A DNA stretch of 11,732 nucleotides from an uncultured Streptococcus sp. (GTDB lineage: Bacteria; Bacillota; Bacilli; Lactobacillales; Streptococcaceae), in contig NZ_CALIIB010000067.1 of assembly GCF_938020365.1 (NCBI RefSeq), positions 1-11,732 on the forward strand, in the 5' to 3' direction. Below are positions 6,111-11,732 of the stretch, in pieces (position 1 is the first letter of the stretch; each line of letters opens with the position of its first letter). Below the pieces are notes generated by a model. The model had not been told where the DNA came from. It searched no databases and worked only from the letters and a program-made list of their open reading frames with translations. A program made the position numbers and the translations under genes.

Positions 6111-6542
6111 TTACTTATCTTCTAAATCAATGATGATTTCTTCTGAAGGGGCTTTTTCTCCTTCTTCCACCACGATATCAGAAATTTCTTCTTCAAGAAT
6201 TTCCTCTTCTTTTTCAAACTTTTCTTTGATTTCTTGGAATTTGTCCTGTGAATAGTCTACTACTGACTTGGTCGTATCCTTGACAGACTCCAATACTGTT
6301 TCTGCTGTGATTTCGCCATTTTCAACCTTTTCCTTGGTTTGGTTGATGGCCTTGACAGCCTGATCTGAAAAGTCCTTTACTGATTGAACAACGGCTTCGT
6401 GAGTCTTGTCTGGATCTTCACGATAGTCGACGACAAAGTCCTGAACTTTTTCAGTGATTTCTTTACCTTTTTTGCTGGTTAGAAAGTACGCTGCAGCTGC
6501 ACCAGACACAGCACCTAATACAAGTGATGAAATTTTTCCCAT
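6111..6542 (-). CDS. YtxH-domain protein (general stress-like, membrane-anchored)
   Basis: This 143-residue protein has an N-terminal Gly/Ala-rich hydrophobic segment at about 5-22 (LGAVSGAAAAYFLTSKKGKE), the hallmark of YtxH-type proteins. Long amphipathic, charged helices follow, and the C-terminus (about 110-143) is strongly acidic. It is probably held in the membrane by the N-terminal segment with the charged part in the cytoplasm. No enzyme motif is visible. YtxH of Bacillus is a general stress protein of unknown biochemistry. The gene lies 15 bases after the DUF948 gene and is last in the hprK-lgt operon. Its ribosome site (AGTAGGT) is weak, so expression may depend on coupling. Pairing of YtxH and DUF948 proteins is common in Firmicutes and suggests they act together. 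Confidence 0.85.
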   Translation of the reverse strand: MGKISSLVLGAVSGAAAAYFLTSKKGKEITEKVQDFVVDYREDPDKTHEAVVQSVKDFSDQAVKAINQTKEKVENGEITAETVLESVKDTTKSVVDYSQDKFQEIKEKFEKEEEILEEEISDIVVEEGEKAPSEEIIIDLEDK

Positions 6543-6557
6543 AGTAAACCTACTTTC

Positions 6558-6953
6558 TTATTTTTTGAATAATTTTGTAAACAAACGAAGGGCCGTTAGA
6601 CCTGCTGTTGTTTTGGCTGTCGTGCTTCCTGCTGCGACTGCTTTTTTTCCTAAAACACGCGCCTGATCGTTTAAATCAGAGACTGATTCGGATAGGTCTG
6701 CCACCGCATTGAAAAGCGGATCAATCGTTGCTACTTTGTGGTTGATATCATCTGTCAACACATTGACTTTGGCAATCAAATCATTGGTTTGATGCAGGGT
6801 GACATTGACATCAGAAGTCAACACTTTGATCGTATTTTCGGTCTCATCCAGCATTTTTGCAGCCTTATCACCGAGAGTTTTGACGGTGATGGTCATGTAG
6901 ATTAGAAAGACAATCAAAGCGACAGCAACTAAAGTATAAGCAATTTCAAGCAT
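6558..6953 (-). CDS. DUF948 membrane protein
   Basis: This 131-residue protein has one N-terminal membrane helix at about 4-23 and then a long helical region (about 28-100) with regular hydrophobic spacing and many Asp, Asn and Thr, as in a methyl-accepting-like or coiled-coil rod. It ends with an Ala/Lys/Thr-rich basic tail (RLFTKLFKK). The architecture fits DUF948, often annotated as a general stress protein; no catalytic motif is seen. The start has a GAGGAGA ribosome site overlapping the stop of lgt, and only 12 bases separate the genes, so co-expression with lgt is expected. Confidence 0.85.
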   Translation of the reverse strand: MLEIAYTLVAVALIVFLIYMTITVKTLGDKAAKMLDETENTIKVLTSDVNVTLHQTNDLIAKVNVLTDDINHKVATIDPLFNAVADLSESVSDLNDQARVLGKKAVAAGSTTAKTTAGLTALRLFTKLFKK

Positions 6954-6965
6954 AATATTCTCCTC

Positions 6966-7745
6966 TCATTCTTGATAATAGGGGGCTTGTTTTTTTCTTT
7001 GGTAAATCATAATGCCGATGCCTAGTAAAATCAAGGCTGCAGACAGCCACTGGGATACACGAACACCCAAGAACATGAGACTATCGGTCCGCATACCCTC
7101 GATAATCATCCGGCCAAAGCCGTACCAAATCAGGTAAAAGGCTGCCAATTCTCCCTGACGGAAGAATTTAGGGCGGCGTCGTAAAATCAGCAGTAGGGCA
7201 AAGCCAAGTAAATTCCAAAGGGATTCGTATAAGAAAGTTGGCTGGCGATAAGCACCATCTATGTACATATTGTTGCGGATGAAGGACGGTAGATAATTAA
7301 GATTTTTGACCACCGCTCCATAGGCTTCTTGGTTAAAGAAATTGCCCCAACGGCCGATACTCTGAGCGATCAAGACGCTAGGTGCTGCAATATCCAAGAA
7401 ATCAACAGGATTGATCAGCCTTCTTTGTGAAAAGAAATAGAGGACAAGGGCACCAGTGATCAAACCGCCGTAAATGGCTAAACCACCATTCCAAATCTGA
7501 AAAATCTCAATCAGAGAGTGCTTGCCATAATAAGACCATTCAAAAATTACATAGTAAAGCCGCGCTCCAAGGATGGCCAAGGGAAAGGCAATCAGAATGA
7601 AATCAAGAATATCATCTGGAATCATTCTTTTGCGTGGTGCTTCCTTCATGGCTAAATAGACGGCTAAAATCAAGCCGGTGACAATGCAGATCGCATACCA
7701 ACGAATACTAAAGGGACCGACTGAAAAAGCTACTGGATCAAGCAT
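6966..7745 (-). CDS. lgt: Prolipoprotein diacylglyceryl transferase
   Basis: Lgt transfers diacylglycerol from phosphatidylglycerol to the lipobox cysteine of prolipoproteins, the first step of lipoprotein maturation, in the cytoplasmic membrane. The 259-residue protein has about seven hydrophobic segments. It carries the family signature GRWGNFFNQEAYG at 131-143, including the essential Arg132, plus the NGGLAIYGG motif at about 86-94 and a second conserved Arg at 219 in EGMRTDS. Its length is typical. The start codon overlaps the end of hprK by eight bases, giving translational coupling. The N-terminal MLDPVAFSVGPFSIRWY matches Firmicute Lgt starts. Natural clients include the C39 lipoprotein encoded at 5091-5930. 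Confidence 0.97.
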   Translation of the reverse strand: MLDPVAFSVGPFSIRWYAICIVTGLILAVYLAMKEAPRKRMIPDDILDFILIAFPLAILGARLYYVIFEWSYYGKHSLIEIFQIWNGGLAIYGGLITGALVLYFFSQRRLINPVDFLDIAAPSVLIAQSIGRWGNFFNQEAYGAVVKNLNYLPSFIRNNMYIDGAYRQPTFLYESLWNLLGFALLLILRRRPKFFRQGELAAFYLIWYGFGRMIIEGMRTDSLMFLGVRVSQWLSAALILLGIGIMIYQRKKQAPYYQE

Positions 7746-8673
7746 CTTTCACCTCATTCTGACTAATCAGATTAGTCAGTCGTTCTTCAAAAATCTTGGT
7801 GGCATCAAATCCCATTTCCTTAGCCCGATAGTTCATGGCTGCGGCTTCAATCACTACAGAGATATTGCGTCCTGTCTTAACTGGGATGCGAATCCGAGGA
7901 ATTCTGACACCAGAAACTTCCAGTTCTTCTGCATTATTGCCCAGACGGTCAAAGGTCTTATTGGTATCATAATTTTCCAAATAGACGGCAATCTGTACCT
8001 GTGAAGAATCCTTGACCGCACTGGCTCCGTAAAGGCTCATCACATCAATAATGCCGACACCGCGAATTTCTAAGAGATGGCGAAGAATCTCAGCAGGCTC
8101 TCCCCAGAGAGTCATTTCATCCTTGGCAAAGATATCGACCCGGTCATCCGCCACTAAACGATGGCCCCGCTTGACTAACTCAAGACCAGTTTCACTTTTA
8201 CCGATACCACTGTCCCCTTGAATCAGCACGCCCATCCCGTAGATGTCCATCAATACGCCATGGACACTGGTTCTGACCGCCAAACGCGAGTCAAGGAAAC
8301 TAGAAATTTCCCCTGATAGACGGCTGGTTGATGTGCGACTGGTAAGAATCGCGATTTGCTTTTCTTCGGCTGCTCGCCGCATTTCTTCAGGAATCTCCAA
8401 ATTGCGCGCCACAATGACAACTGGCGTTTCTGGCTGAAACATTTTCAGAAGGACTTGATGACGGTTGTGGGACGTCATCTTCATCAGATAAGACCACTCC
8501 TTCATCCCAATCAGCTGAATCCGTTCTGGCGTGTAGTAGTCAAAATAGCCGGTCATTTCAAGGCCCGGCCGCGAAATATCCGATGTCGAAATCTCCTTTT
8601 CTAAGAGGTCATCACTGCCGTAAACGATGCGTAAACGGACTTTTTCAATCAAATCTTTGACCTTTACAGACAT
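7738..8673 (-). CDS. hprK: HPr kinase/phosphorylase
   Basis: HprK phosphorylates HPr at Ser46 when glycolytic intermediates are high and reverses the reaction by phosphorolysis. HPr-Ser-P then acts as CcpA corepressor. The 311-residue protein has the usual N-terminal domain (about 1-130) and a C-terminal catalytic domain. Key motifs are the conserved His138, Walker A GDSGIGKS at 153-160, the ADD motif with Asp176-Asp177, the signature LEIRGVGIIDV at 201-211, and KTGRN at 266-270. Nothing is missing, so the enzyme should be active. The ATG at 8673 follows an AAGGGAG ribosome site. It is the first gene of the operon with lgt, DUF948 and YtxH, transcribed from the extended -10 promoter at 8704-8712. 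Confidence 0.97.
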   Translation of the reverse strand: MSVKVKDLIEKVRLRIVYGSDDLLEKEISTSDISRPGLEMTGYFDYYTPERIQLIGMKEWSYLMKMTSHNRHQVLLKMFQPETPVVIVARNLEIPEEMRRAAEEKQIAILTSRTSTSRLSGEISSFLDSRLAVRTSVHGVLMDIYGMGVLIQGDSGIGKSETGLELVKRGHRLVADDRVDIFAKDEMTLWGEPAEILRHLLEIRGVGIIDVMSLYGASAVKDSSQVQIAVYLENYDTNKTFDRLGNNAEELEVSGVRIPRIRIPVKTGRNISVVIEAAAMNYRAKEMGFDATKIFEERLTNLISQNEVKDA

Positions 8674-8703
8674 TCCCTGCTCCCTTCAAATTTATCTTTC
8701 TCT

Positions 8704-8712
8704 ATTATAGCA
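8704..8712 (-). promoter_or_regulatory. Extended -10 promoter of the hprK operon
   Basis: TGCTATAAT on the minus strand is an exact TGnTATAAT. No convincing -35 is seen 17 bases upstream. The predicted start near 8697 gives a leader of about 24 bases with the ribosome site of hprK. Confidence 0.7.
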
Positions 8713-8796
8713 AATTTTTACCCTAAAAGAGTTTTTAAGATTGGAAATTAAGCAGGATTTTTCCCTAGATGCTTATAAAAACATATCTCAGCCAGC

Positions 8797-8822
8797 AAAA
8801 AGGCCAGTCAAAACAACTAGCC
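8797..8822 (-). terminator. Intrinsic terminator overlapping the stop of the NUDIX gene
   Basis: On the minus strand GGCTAGT (8822-8816) pairs with ACTGGCC (8808-8802), with one G-U pair and a seven-base loop, followed by five T. The TAG stop codon at 8819-8817 is part of the stem. It separates the NUDIX gene from the hprK operon. Confidence 0.75.
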
Positions 8823-9308
8823 TATCCATCTTTGGAGAATTCTTTTCTGATTTTGAAAGCAAGGATGGCTCTCGATAAAGGCTGGTATTTCACTTAGAGG
8901 TAGCCAGAGATGAGCATCGGTTTCGCCTACCTGATAGCGAACTTGATTCTTGTCACTAGACACCACCGCTTCATAGAAATCAAAGTGGCACTGGTCTTCG
9001 ACAGAGCACACCTGCTCCAACAGTCTTATACTGTCGGGAATCAGGCCTGTTTCTTCTTCCAATTCCCGTAGGGCGGCTGTCTGACTATCCTCTCCTGCCA
9101 ATACACTGCCTCCCGCTCCAAACTCATAGTAGCCAGGATAGAGACTTTTATTTGCTGACCGCCGCATAAAGAGAATATCGCCATCCTGATGGCAAACCAA
9201 GACATTGACACAAAGATGAAACTGCCCTTCAGGAATTTTTTCTCCTCGAACTAGGAGATGCGGGAGCTGATTTCGATTCAAGTCATAAGCATTCCAAACT
9301 TCTGTCAT
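8817..9308 (-). CDS. NUDIX hydrolase
   Basis: This 163-residue protein carries a perfect Nudix box at residues 67-89 (G-x5-E-x7-REL-x-EE-x-GL, with R81, E82, E85, E86 and G88). That box binds divalent metal and hydrolyses a nucleoside diphosphate linked to another moiety. The fold around it (FHLCVNVLVCHQDGDILFMRR before, then a mixed C-terminus) resembles the YfcD/isopentenyl-diphosphate-isomerase-like branch. Substrate cannot be fixed from sequence. The ATG at 9308 has a strong AAGGAGG ribosome site. I see no clear promoter in the 140 bases upstream, although the terminator of the PspC gene at 9411-9436 suggests its own unit. It ends in a terminator before hprK. Confidence 0.9.
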   Translation of the reverse strand: MTEVWNAYDLNRNQLPHLLVRGEKIPEGQFHLCVNVLVCHQDGDILFMRRSANKSLYPGYYEFGAGGSVLAGEDSQTAALRELEEETGLIPDSIRLLEQVCSVEDQCHFDFYEAVVSSDKNQVRYQVGETDAHLWLPLSEIPAFIESHPCFQNQKRILQRWIG

Positions 9309-9410
9309 ATTTCCTCCTTGGATAAGTCATTCATCTTTCGGTAGCAGTTTCCAGACTCCGTCAGCTGCGTTTCCCTAGATTCTCTCTTTTCGTTTCTTCT
9401 ACATCCAGCA

Positions 9411-9436
9411 AAAATTCGGGAATACTCCCGAATTTT
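9411..9436 (-). terminator. Intrinsic terminator of the PspC-domain gene
   Basis: AAAATTCGGGA (9411-9421) and TCCCGAATTTT (9426-9436) are perfect 11-base arms around the loop ATAC. On the minus strand the T-run follows. It lies 13 bases after the stop of the gene at 9449. Confidence 0.88.
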
Positions 9437-9448
9437 ATATTTGTTATT

Positions 9449-9721
9449 TTACCAAAACCAACCGTCATTGTCATTGATTGGCTCGGCATCTTTCATTTTA
9501 CGAGGGCCGGTTCCATACATTTCCGCTTCCACGTCTTCCTTATAAGGCATCACGACAGCCAGCAAAATATAAATCAAAATGCCTAAGCCAAAATTGGAAA
9601 CTGTAAAGATGATGAATAAAAAGCGTAACAAGCCAAGATCAAAGTTAAATTTATCAGCCAATCCCGACAAAACTCCTGAAATCACTCGGTTTCTTCTTAA
9701 TTTATAAAACTTAGTTTTCAT
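9449..9721 (-). CDS. PspC-domain membrane protein
   Basis: This 90-residue protein carries a PspC domain at about 4-60: the RNRVISGVLSGLADKF motif is the usual N-terminal part, and a strongly hydrophobic segment at about 30-57 is the membrane helix. The acidic and polar tail ends in WFW. PspC-like proteins in streptococci are often part of the cell-envelope stress response (LiaFSR targets in some species), but I see no box that proves this here. I start at the ATG at 9721, which gives the usual family N-terminus. It has a GAGG ribosome site at 9733-9730 and leaves room for a leader after the promoter at 9753-9761. A start at 9742 is possible but would fall within about four bases of the predicted transcript start. 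Confidence 0.85.
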   Translation of the reverse strand: MKTKFYKLRRNRVISGVLSGLADKFNFDLGLLRFLFIIFTVSNFGLGILIYILLAVVMPYKEDVEAEMYGTGPRKMKDAEPINDNDGWFW

Positions 9722-9752
9722 AATGATGACCTCAACTCTCATTCTTTCCTTT

Positions 9753-9761
9753 ATTTTATCA
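9753..9761 (-). promoter_or_regulatory. Extended -10 promoter of the PspC gene
   Basis: TGATAAAAT on the minus strand matches TGn plus a one-mismatch -10 (TAAAAT). No good -35 is visible; the -35 region is the T-run of the upstream terminator. The start is predicted near 9746, which supports the ATG at 9721. Confidence 0.55.
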
Positions 9762-9773
9762 TAGTGGTCGAAC

Positions 9774-9798
9774 AAAAAAATCAGCCCCAAGGCTGATT
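9774..9798 (-). terminator. Intrinsic terminator of the SprT-like gene
   Basis: AATCAGCC (9779-9786) and GGCTGATT (9791-9798) enclose the loop CCAA. On the minus strand they are followed by seven T (9780-9774). It ends the tex-SprT unit and abuts the PspC promoter. Confidence 0.85.
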
Positions 9799-9824
9799 CT
9801 GCATCTATTCGTTTTTTTGTTCGC

Positions 9825-10274
9825 TTAGCTTCCGTTTATCTCCTCTTTTAGGAATGCTAATTTTCCTCTACAACGACCGCAACGATATTTTTTTATGTCT
9901 ACCCTTCGTCTACGACGGATATGTGCTCCGCAGCTTAGGCATTCATAAATGAGAAAGGATTGCGAGTTTGACAAGGATGGAGCGTAGCGCAGACCGTCAA
10001 CTTGCTTAAGGAGGTCTTTAAAATCTCTATCTCCATGGCGGTAGCCCTTGCCCTGATAATAGAGGTGATAGTGAACCAACTCATGACGAACAATTTTTCG
10101 GAAAATCTCCAGCCCAAAAGTTTCATAGATTTTCGGATTGAAATCCAGATGACCGTCTTTTGGAAAGAAGCGTCCTCCAGTCGTACGGAGACGCTTGTTC
10201 CAATAAGCTTGGTGGCGGAATTCCCAGCCAAAATCTTCCAGCGAAACCTGCTTAACGTAGTTAGTTAGATTCAT
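9825..10274 (-). CDS. SprT-like metalloprotein
   Basis: This 149-residue protein has a zinc metallopeptidase-like site, HELVH at 64-68 (HExxH), with a further His at 80 in GYRHGDRDF that may be the third ligand. A C-terminal zinc-ribbon follows, with Cys pairs 112/115 and 132/135. This matches SprT-family proteins, relatives of the eukaryotic DNA-protein-crosslink protease SPRTN. The substrate in bacteria is not known and activity is inferred from motifs. The start overlaps the end of tex by 14 bases. No Shine-Dalgarno sequence lies upstream, so translation is probably coupled to tex. The unit ends in the terminator at 9774-9798. Confidence 0.92.
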   Translation of the reverse strand: MNLTNYVKQVSLEDFGWEFRHQAYWNKRLRTTGGRFFPKDGHLDFNPKIYETFGLEIFRKIVRHELVHYHLYYQGKGYRHGDRDFKDLLKQVDGLRYAPSLSNSQSFLIYECLSCGAHIRRRRRVDIKKYRCGRCRGKLAFLKEEINGS

Positions 10275-11732
10275 TTGGCGCTATCAGAGAGAGATTGACC
10301 TTCTCCCGCTCCACATCTAGCTTATCCACCCAGACAGTAACCAAATCGCCAACAGACAGGACTTGACTTGGATGCTTAACAAAGTTTTTACTGATCTTAG
10401 AAATATGGATAAGTCCGTCTTCATGGATACCGATATCCACAAAAGCTCCGAAATCGACGACATTGCGGACGACACCTTCCAGTTTTTGACCGATGCGTAG
10501 GTCCTTGATATCTAAGACATCCTGCCGCAGAACTGGCGCGTCAAAGGAATCTCGCAAATCTCTGCCAGGCTTGAGCAGATCCGCAATAATATCTTTGAGG
10601 GTTTCTTCTCCCAAGCCCAGCTCTGCAGCCAAATTAGCAATCTGAACAGCCTTTAATTTAACTTGGGCTGCTTCATCCAAACTGCTAATTTCCAGACGCT
10701 TAAAGAGTTCTTCTACAGCCTGATAAGACTCTGGGTGAACACCTGTATTGTCTAGCAGATTATCACTCTCAGGAATACGCAGGAAGCCGGCTGCCTGTTC
10801 AAAAGCCTTTGCGCCTAGACGCGGCACTTTCTTGATGGCCTCGCGAGACCGAATCAAGCCTTCCGTTTCCCGATACTTGACAATATTTTCCGAAATCGTT
10901 TTATTAAGACCAGCTACATGGGCCAGCAGGGCAGGACTGGCGGTGTTGATATTGACCCCGACTTGGTTGACCACAGTATCCACAACAAAGTCCAGACTTT
11001 CCGACAGTTTTTTCTGGCTGACATCATGCTGGTACTGGCCAACCCCGATGGACTTAGGATCAATCTTGACCAACTCTGCCAAAGGATCCTGCAGACGGCG
11101 GGCAATGGAAATAGCTGAACGCTTTTCAACGGTCAAATCTGGAAACTCATGACGAGCCAGTTCACTAGCAGAGTAGACAGACGCTCCGCTCTCATTGACG
11201 ATAACATAGCTGACATTTGGATGAGATTTCAAAACTTCTGCTACAAAGGCTTCGCTTTCTCGGCTGGCCGTTCCGTTTCCGATGGCAATGATTTCCACAC
11301 CGAACCGCTCAATCAGCTCTGACAGTTCCTTCTTGGAAGCTTCAATCTGAGCTGGCTTTGCTGGCGCTACTGGATAGATGACATGAGTTGTCAGCATTTT
11401 TCCTGTCGCATCAACAACAGCCAGCTTAGCCCCTGTCCGGAAAGCTGGGTCAAAGCCCAGTACTACGCGACCTTTGAGAGGAGCGATTAAGAGGAGATTG
11501 CGGAGATTTTCTGAGAAGAGCTGAATCGCACCATCTTCAGCCGCCTCAGTCAGCTCGGTCCGAATACGACGCTCCATAGCTGGAATGATTTTCTTTTTGA
11601 CTGCTTGCTGAACTGCTTCGATAATATAGGCATTTTTCACCTTGAAACGTACTTCAAAGAAGCGTAGGACTTTCTCAAGATTGTGCTCAAAACCAACCTT
11701 GAGAATACCTAGCTTCTCACCACGGTTAAGGG
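10261..11732 (-). CDS. tex: Tex family RNA-binding protein, 5' end beyond the window
   Basis: The frame is open from the right edge to the TAA at 10261, giving 489 codons. The family is about 710-730 residues, so roughly 220 N-terminal residues are missing. The GTG at 11640 is an internal codon and not the start; sequence upstream continues with Tex-like RGEKLGILKVGFEHNLEKVL. Visible parts in order are the end of the N-terminal helical region, a YqgF/RNase H-like domain (VVLGFDPAFRTGAKLAVVD), a helix-hairpin-helix domain, and a C-terminal S1 RNA-binding domain (about the last 80 residues, with VRNVVDFGAFVDIGIHEDGL). Tex is a nucleic-acid-binding protein linked to transcription and stress tolerance. 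Its stop overlaps the start of the SprT-like gene, so the two form one unit. Confidence 0.95.
   Translation of the reverse strand, partial: LNRGEKLGILKVGFEHNLEKVLRFFEVRFKVKNAYIIEAVQQAVKKKIIPAMERRIRTELTEAAEDGAIQLFSENLRNLLLIAPLKGRVVLGFDPAFRTGAKLAVVDATGKMLTTHVIYPVAPAKPAQIEASKKELSELIERFGVEIIAIGNGTASRESEAFVAEVLKSHPNVSYVIVNESGASVYSASELARHEFPDLTVEKRSAISIARRLQDPLAELVKIDPKSIGVGQYQHDVSQKKLSESLDFVVDTVVNQVGVNINTASPALLAHVAGLNKTISENIVKYRETEGLIRSREAIKKVPRLGAKAFEQAAGFLRIPESDNLLDNTGVHPESYQAVEELFKRLEISSLDEAAQVKLKAVQIANLAAELGLGEETLKDIIADLLKPGRDLRDSFDAPVLRQDVLDIKDLRIGQKLEGVVRNVVDFGAFVDIGIHEDGLIHISKISKNFVKHPSQVLSVGDLVTVWVDKLDVEREKVNLSLIAPNESN

Noticed and set aside
8733..8752. CiaR direct repeat upstream of hprK
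   Set aside because: The TTTAAG and ATTAAG words are seven bases apart instead of five, so they do not fit the consensus.
9722..9790. N-terminal extension of the PspC protein to an ATG at 9742 or a start near 9790
   Set aside because: These lie at or before the predicted promoter and inside the preceding terminator. The domain begins right after the ATG at 9721.
11638..11640. GTG at 11640 as the start of tex
   Set aside because: The frame stays open to the window edge and the upstream codons give recognisable Tex sequence, so the GTG is internal and the true start lies outside.
1..11732. A mobile island, prophage, defence system or biosynthetic cluster
   Set aside because: There is no integrase, transposase, terminal repeat or tRNA. 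Gene order is that of a streptococcal core region, and the only accessory-looking module is the TetR/ABC pair.

Overview
The window looks like ordinary chromosomal DNA of a low-to-mid-GC Firmicute, most likely a Streptococcus of the sanguinis/mitis type. The evidence is a bifunctional HPr kinase (hprK) followed by lgt, then DUF948 and YtxH genes; the preceding tex, SprT-like and PspC genes; a DUF3270 membrane protein (a streptococcal family as I recall it); AGGAGG-type ribosome sites; and frequent extended -10 promoters. The species is inferred from gene content and order only. I see no mobile element, CRISPR array, rRNA or tRNA. Twelve genes are on the minus strand and two (tetR and the DUF3270 gene) on the plus strand.

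Layout, left to right. (1) 1-3562: a drug-export-type ABC module, with a large FtsX-family permease cut by the left edge, its ATPase one base upstream, and a divergent TetR regulator. The 142-bp gap holds two face-to-face promoters sharing one palindromic -10 sequence, flanked by two related 21-bp operators. (2) 3693-5039: a cysteine-free U32 family protein with a predicted leaderless start, divergent from a small two-helix DUF3270 membrane protein whose promoter carries an exact WalR/VicR-type box. (3) 5091-5930: a lipoprotein with a Ser-rich stalk and a C39-like cysteine peptidase domain, with a cre-like (CcpA) site over its -10 and a G7 tract in its ribosome site. (4) 6111-8673: the operon hprK-lgt-DUF948-YtxH, read right to left from an extended -10 promoter at 8704-8712 to a strong terminator at 6054-6090. 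(5) 8817-11732: a NUDIX hydrolase, a small PspC-domain membrane protein, a SprT-like metalloprotein, and tex, whose 5' end lies beyond the right edge. Tex and the SprT gene overlap.

Functional links. HprK phosphorylates HPr at serine, and HPr-Ser-P is the CcpA corepressor, so the cre-like site upstream of the C39 lipoprotein may tie that gene to the kinase encoded 2.7 kb away. Lgt adds the diacylglycerol to prolipoproteins, of which the C39 protein is one example. WalR-box, PspC, YtxH and TetR/ABC features all point to envelope homeostasis, though each is a separate transcription unit.

I do not see a new multi-gene defence or biosynthetic system here. The most interesting points are regulatory: the symmetric TetR control region, the WalR box upstream of DUF3270, the leaderless U32 gene, and the cre plus G7 arrangement upstream of the C39 lipoprotein. 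Every non-coding stretch is under 200 bases, and each is accounted for by the promoters, operators and terminators listed.
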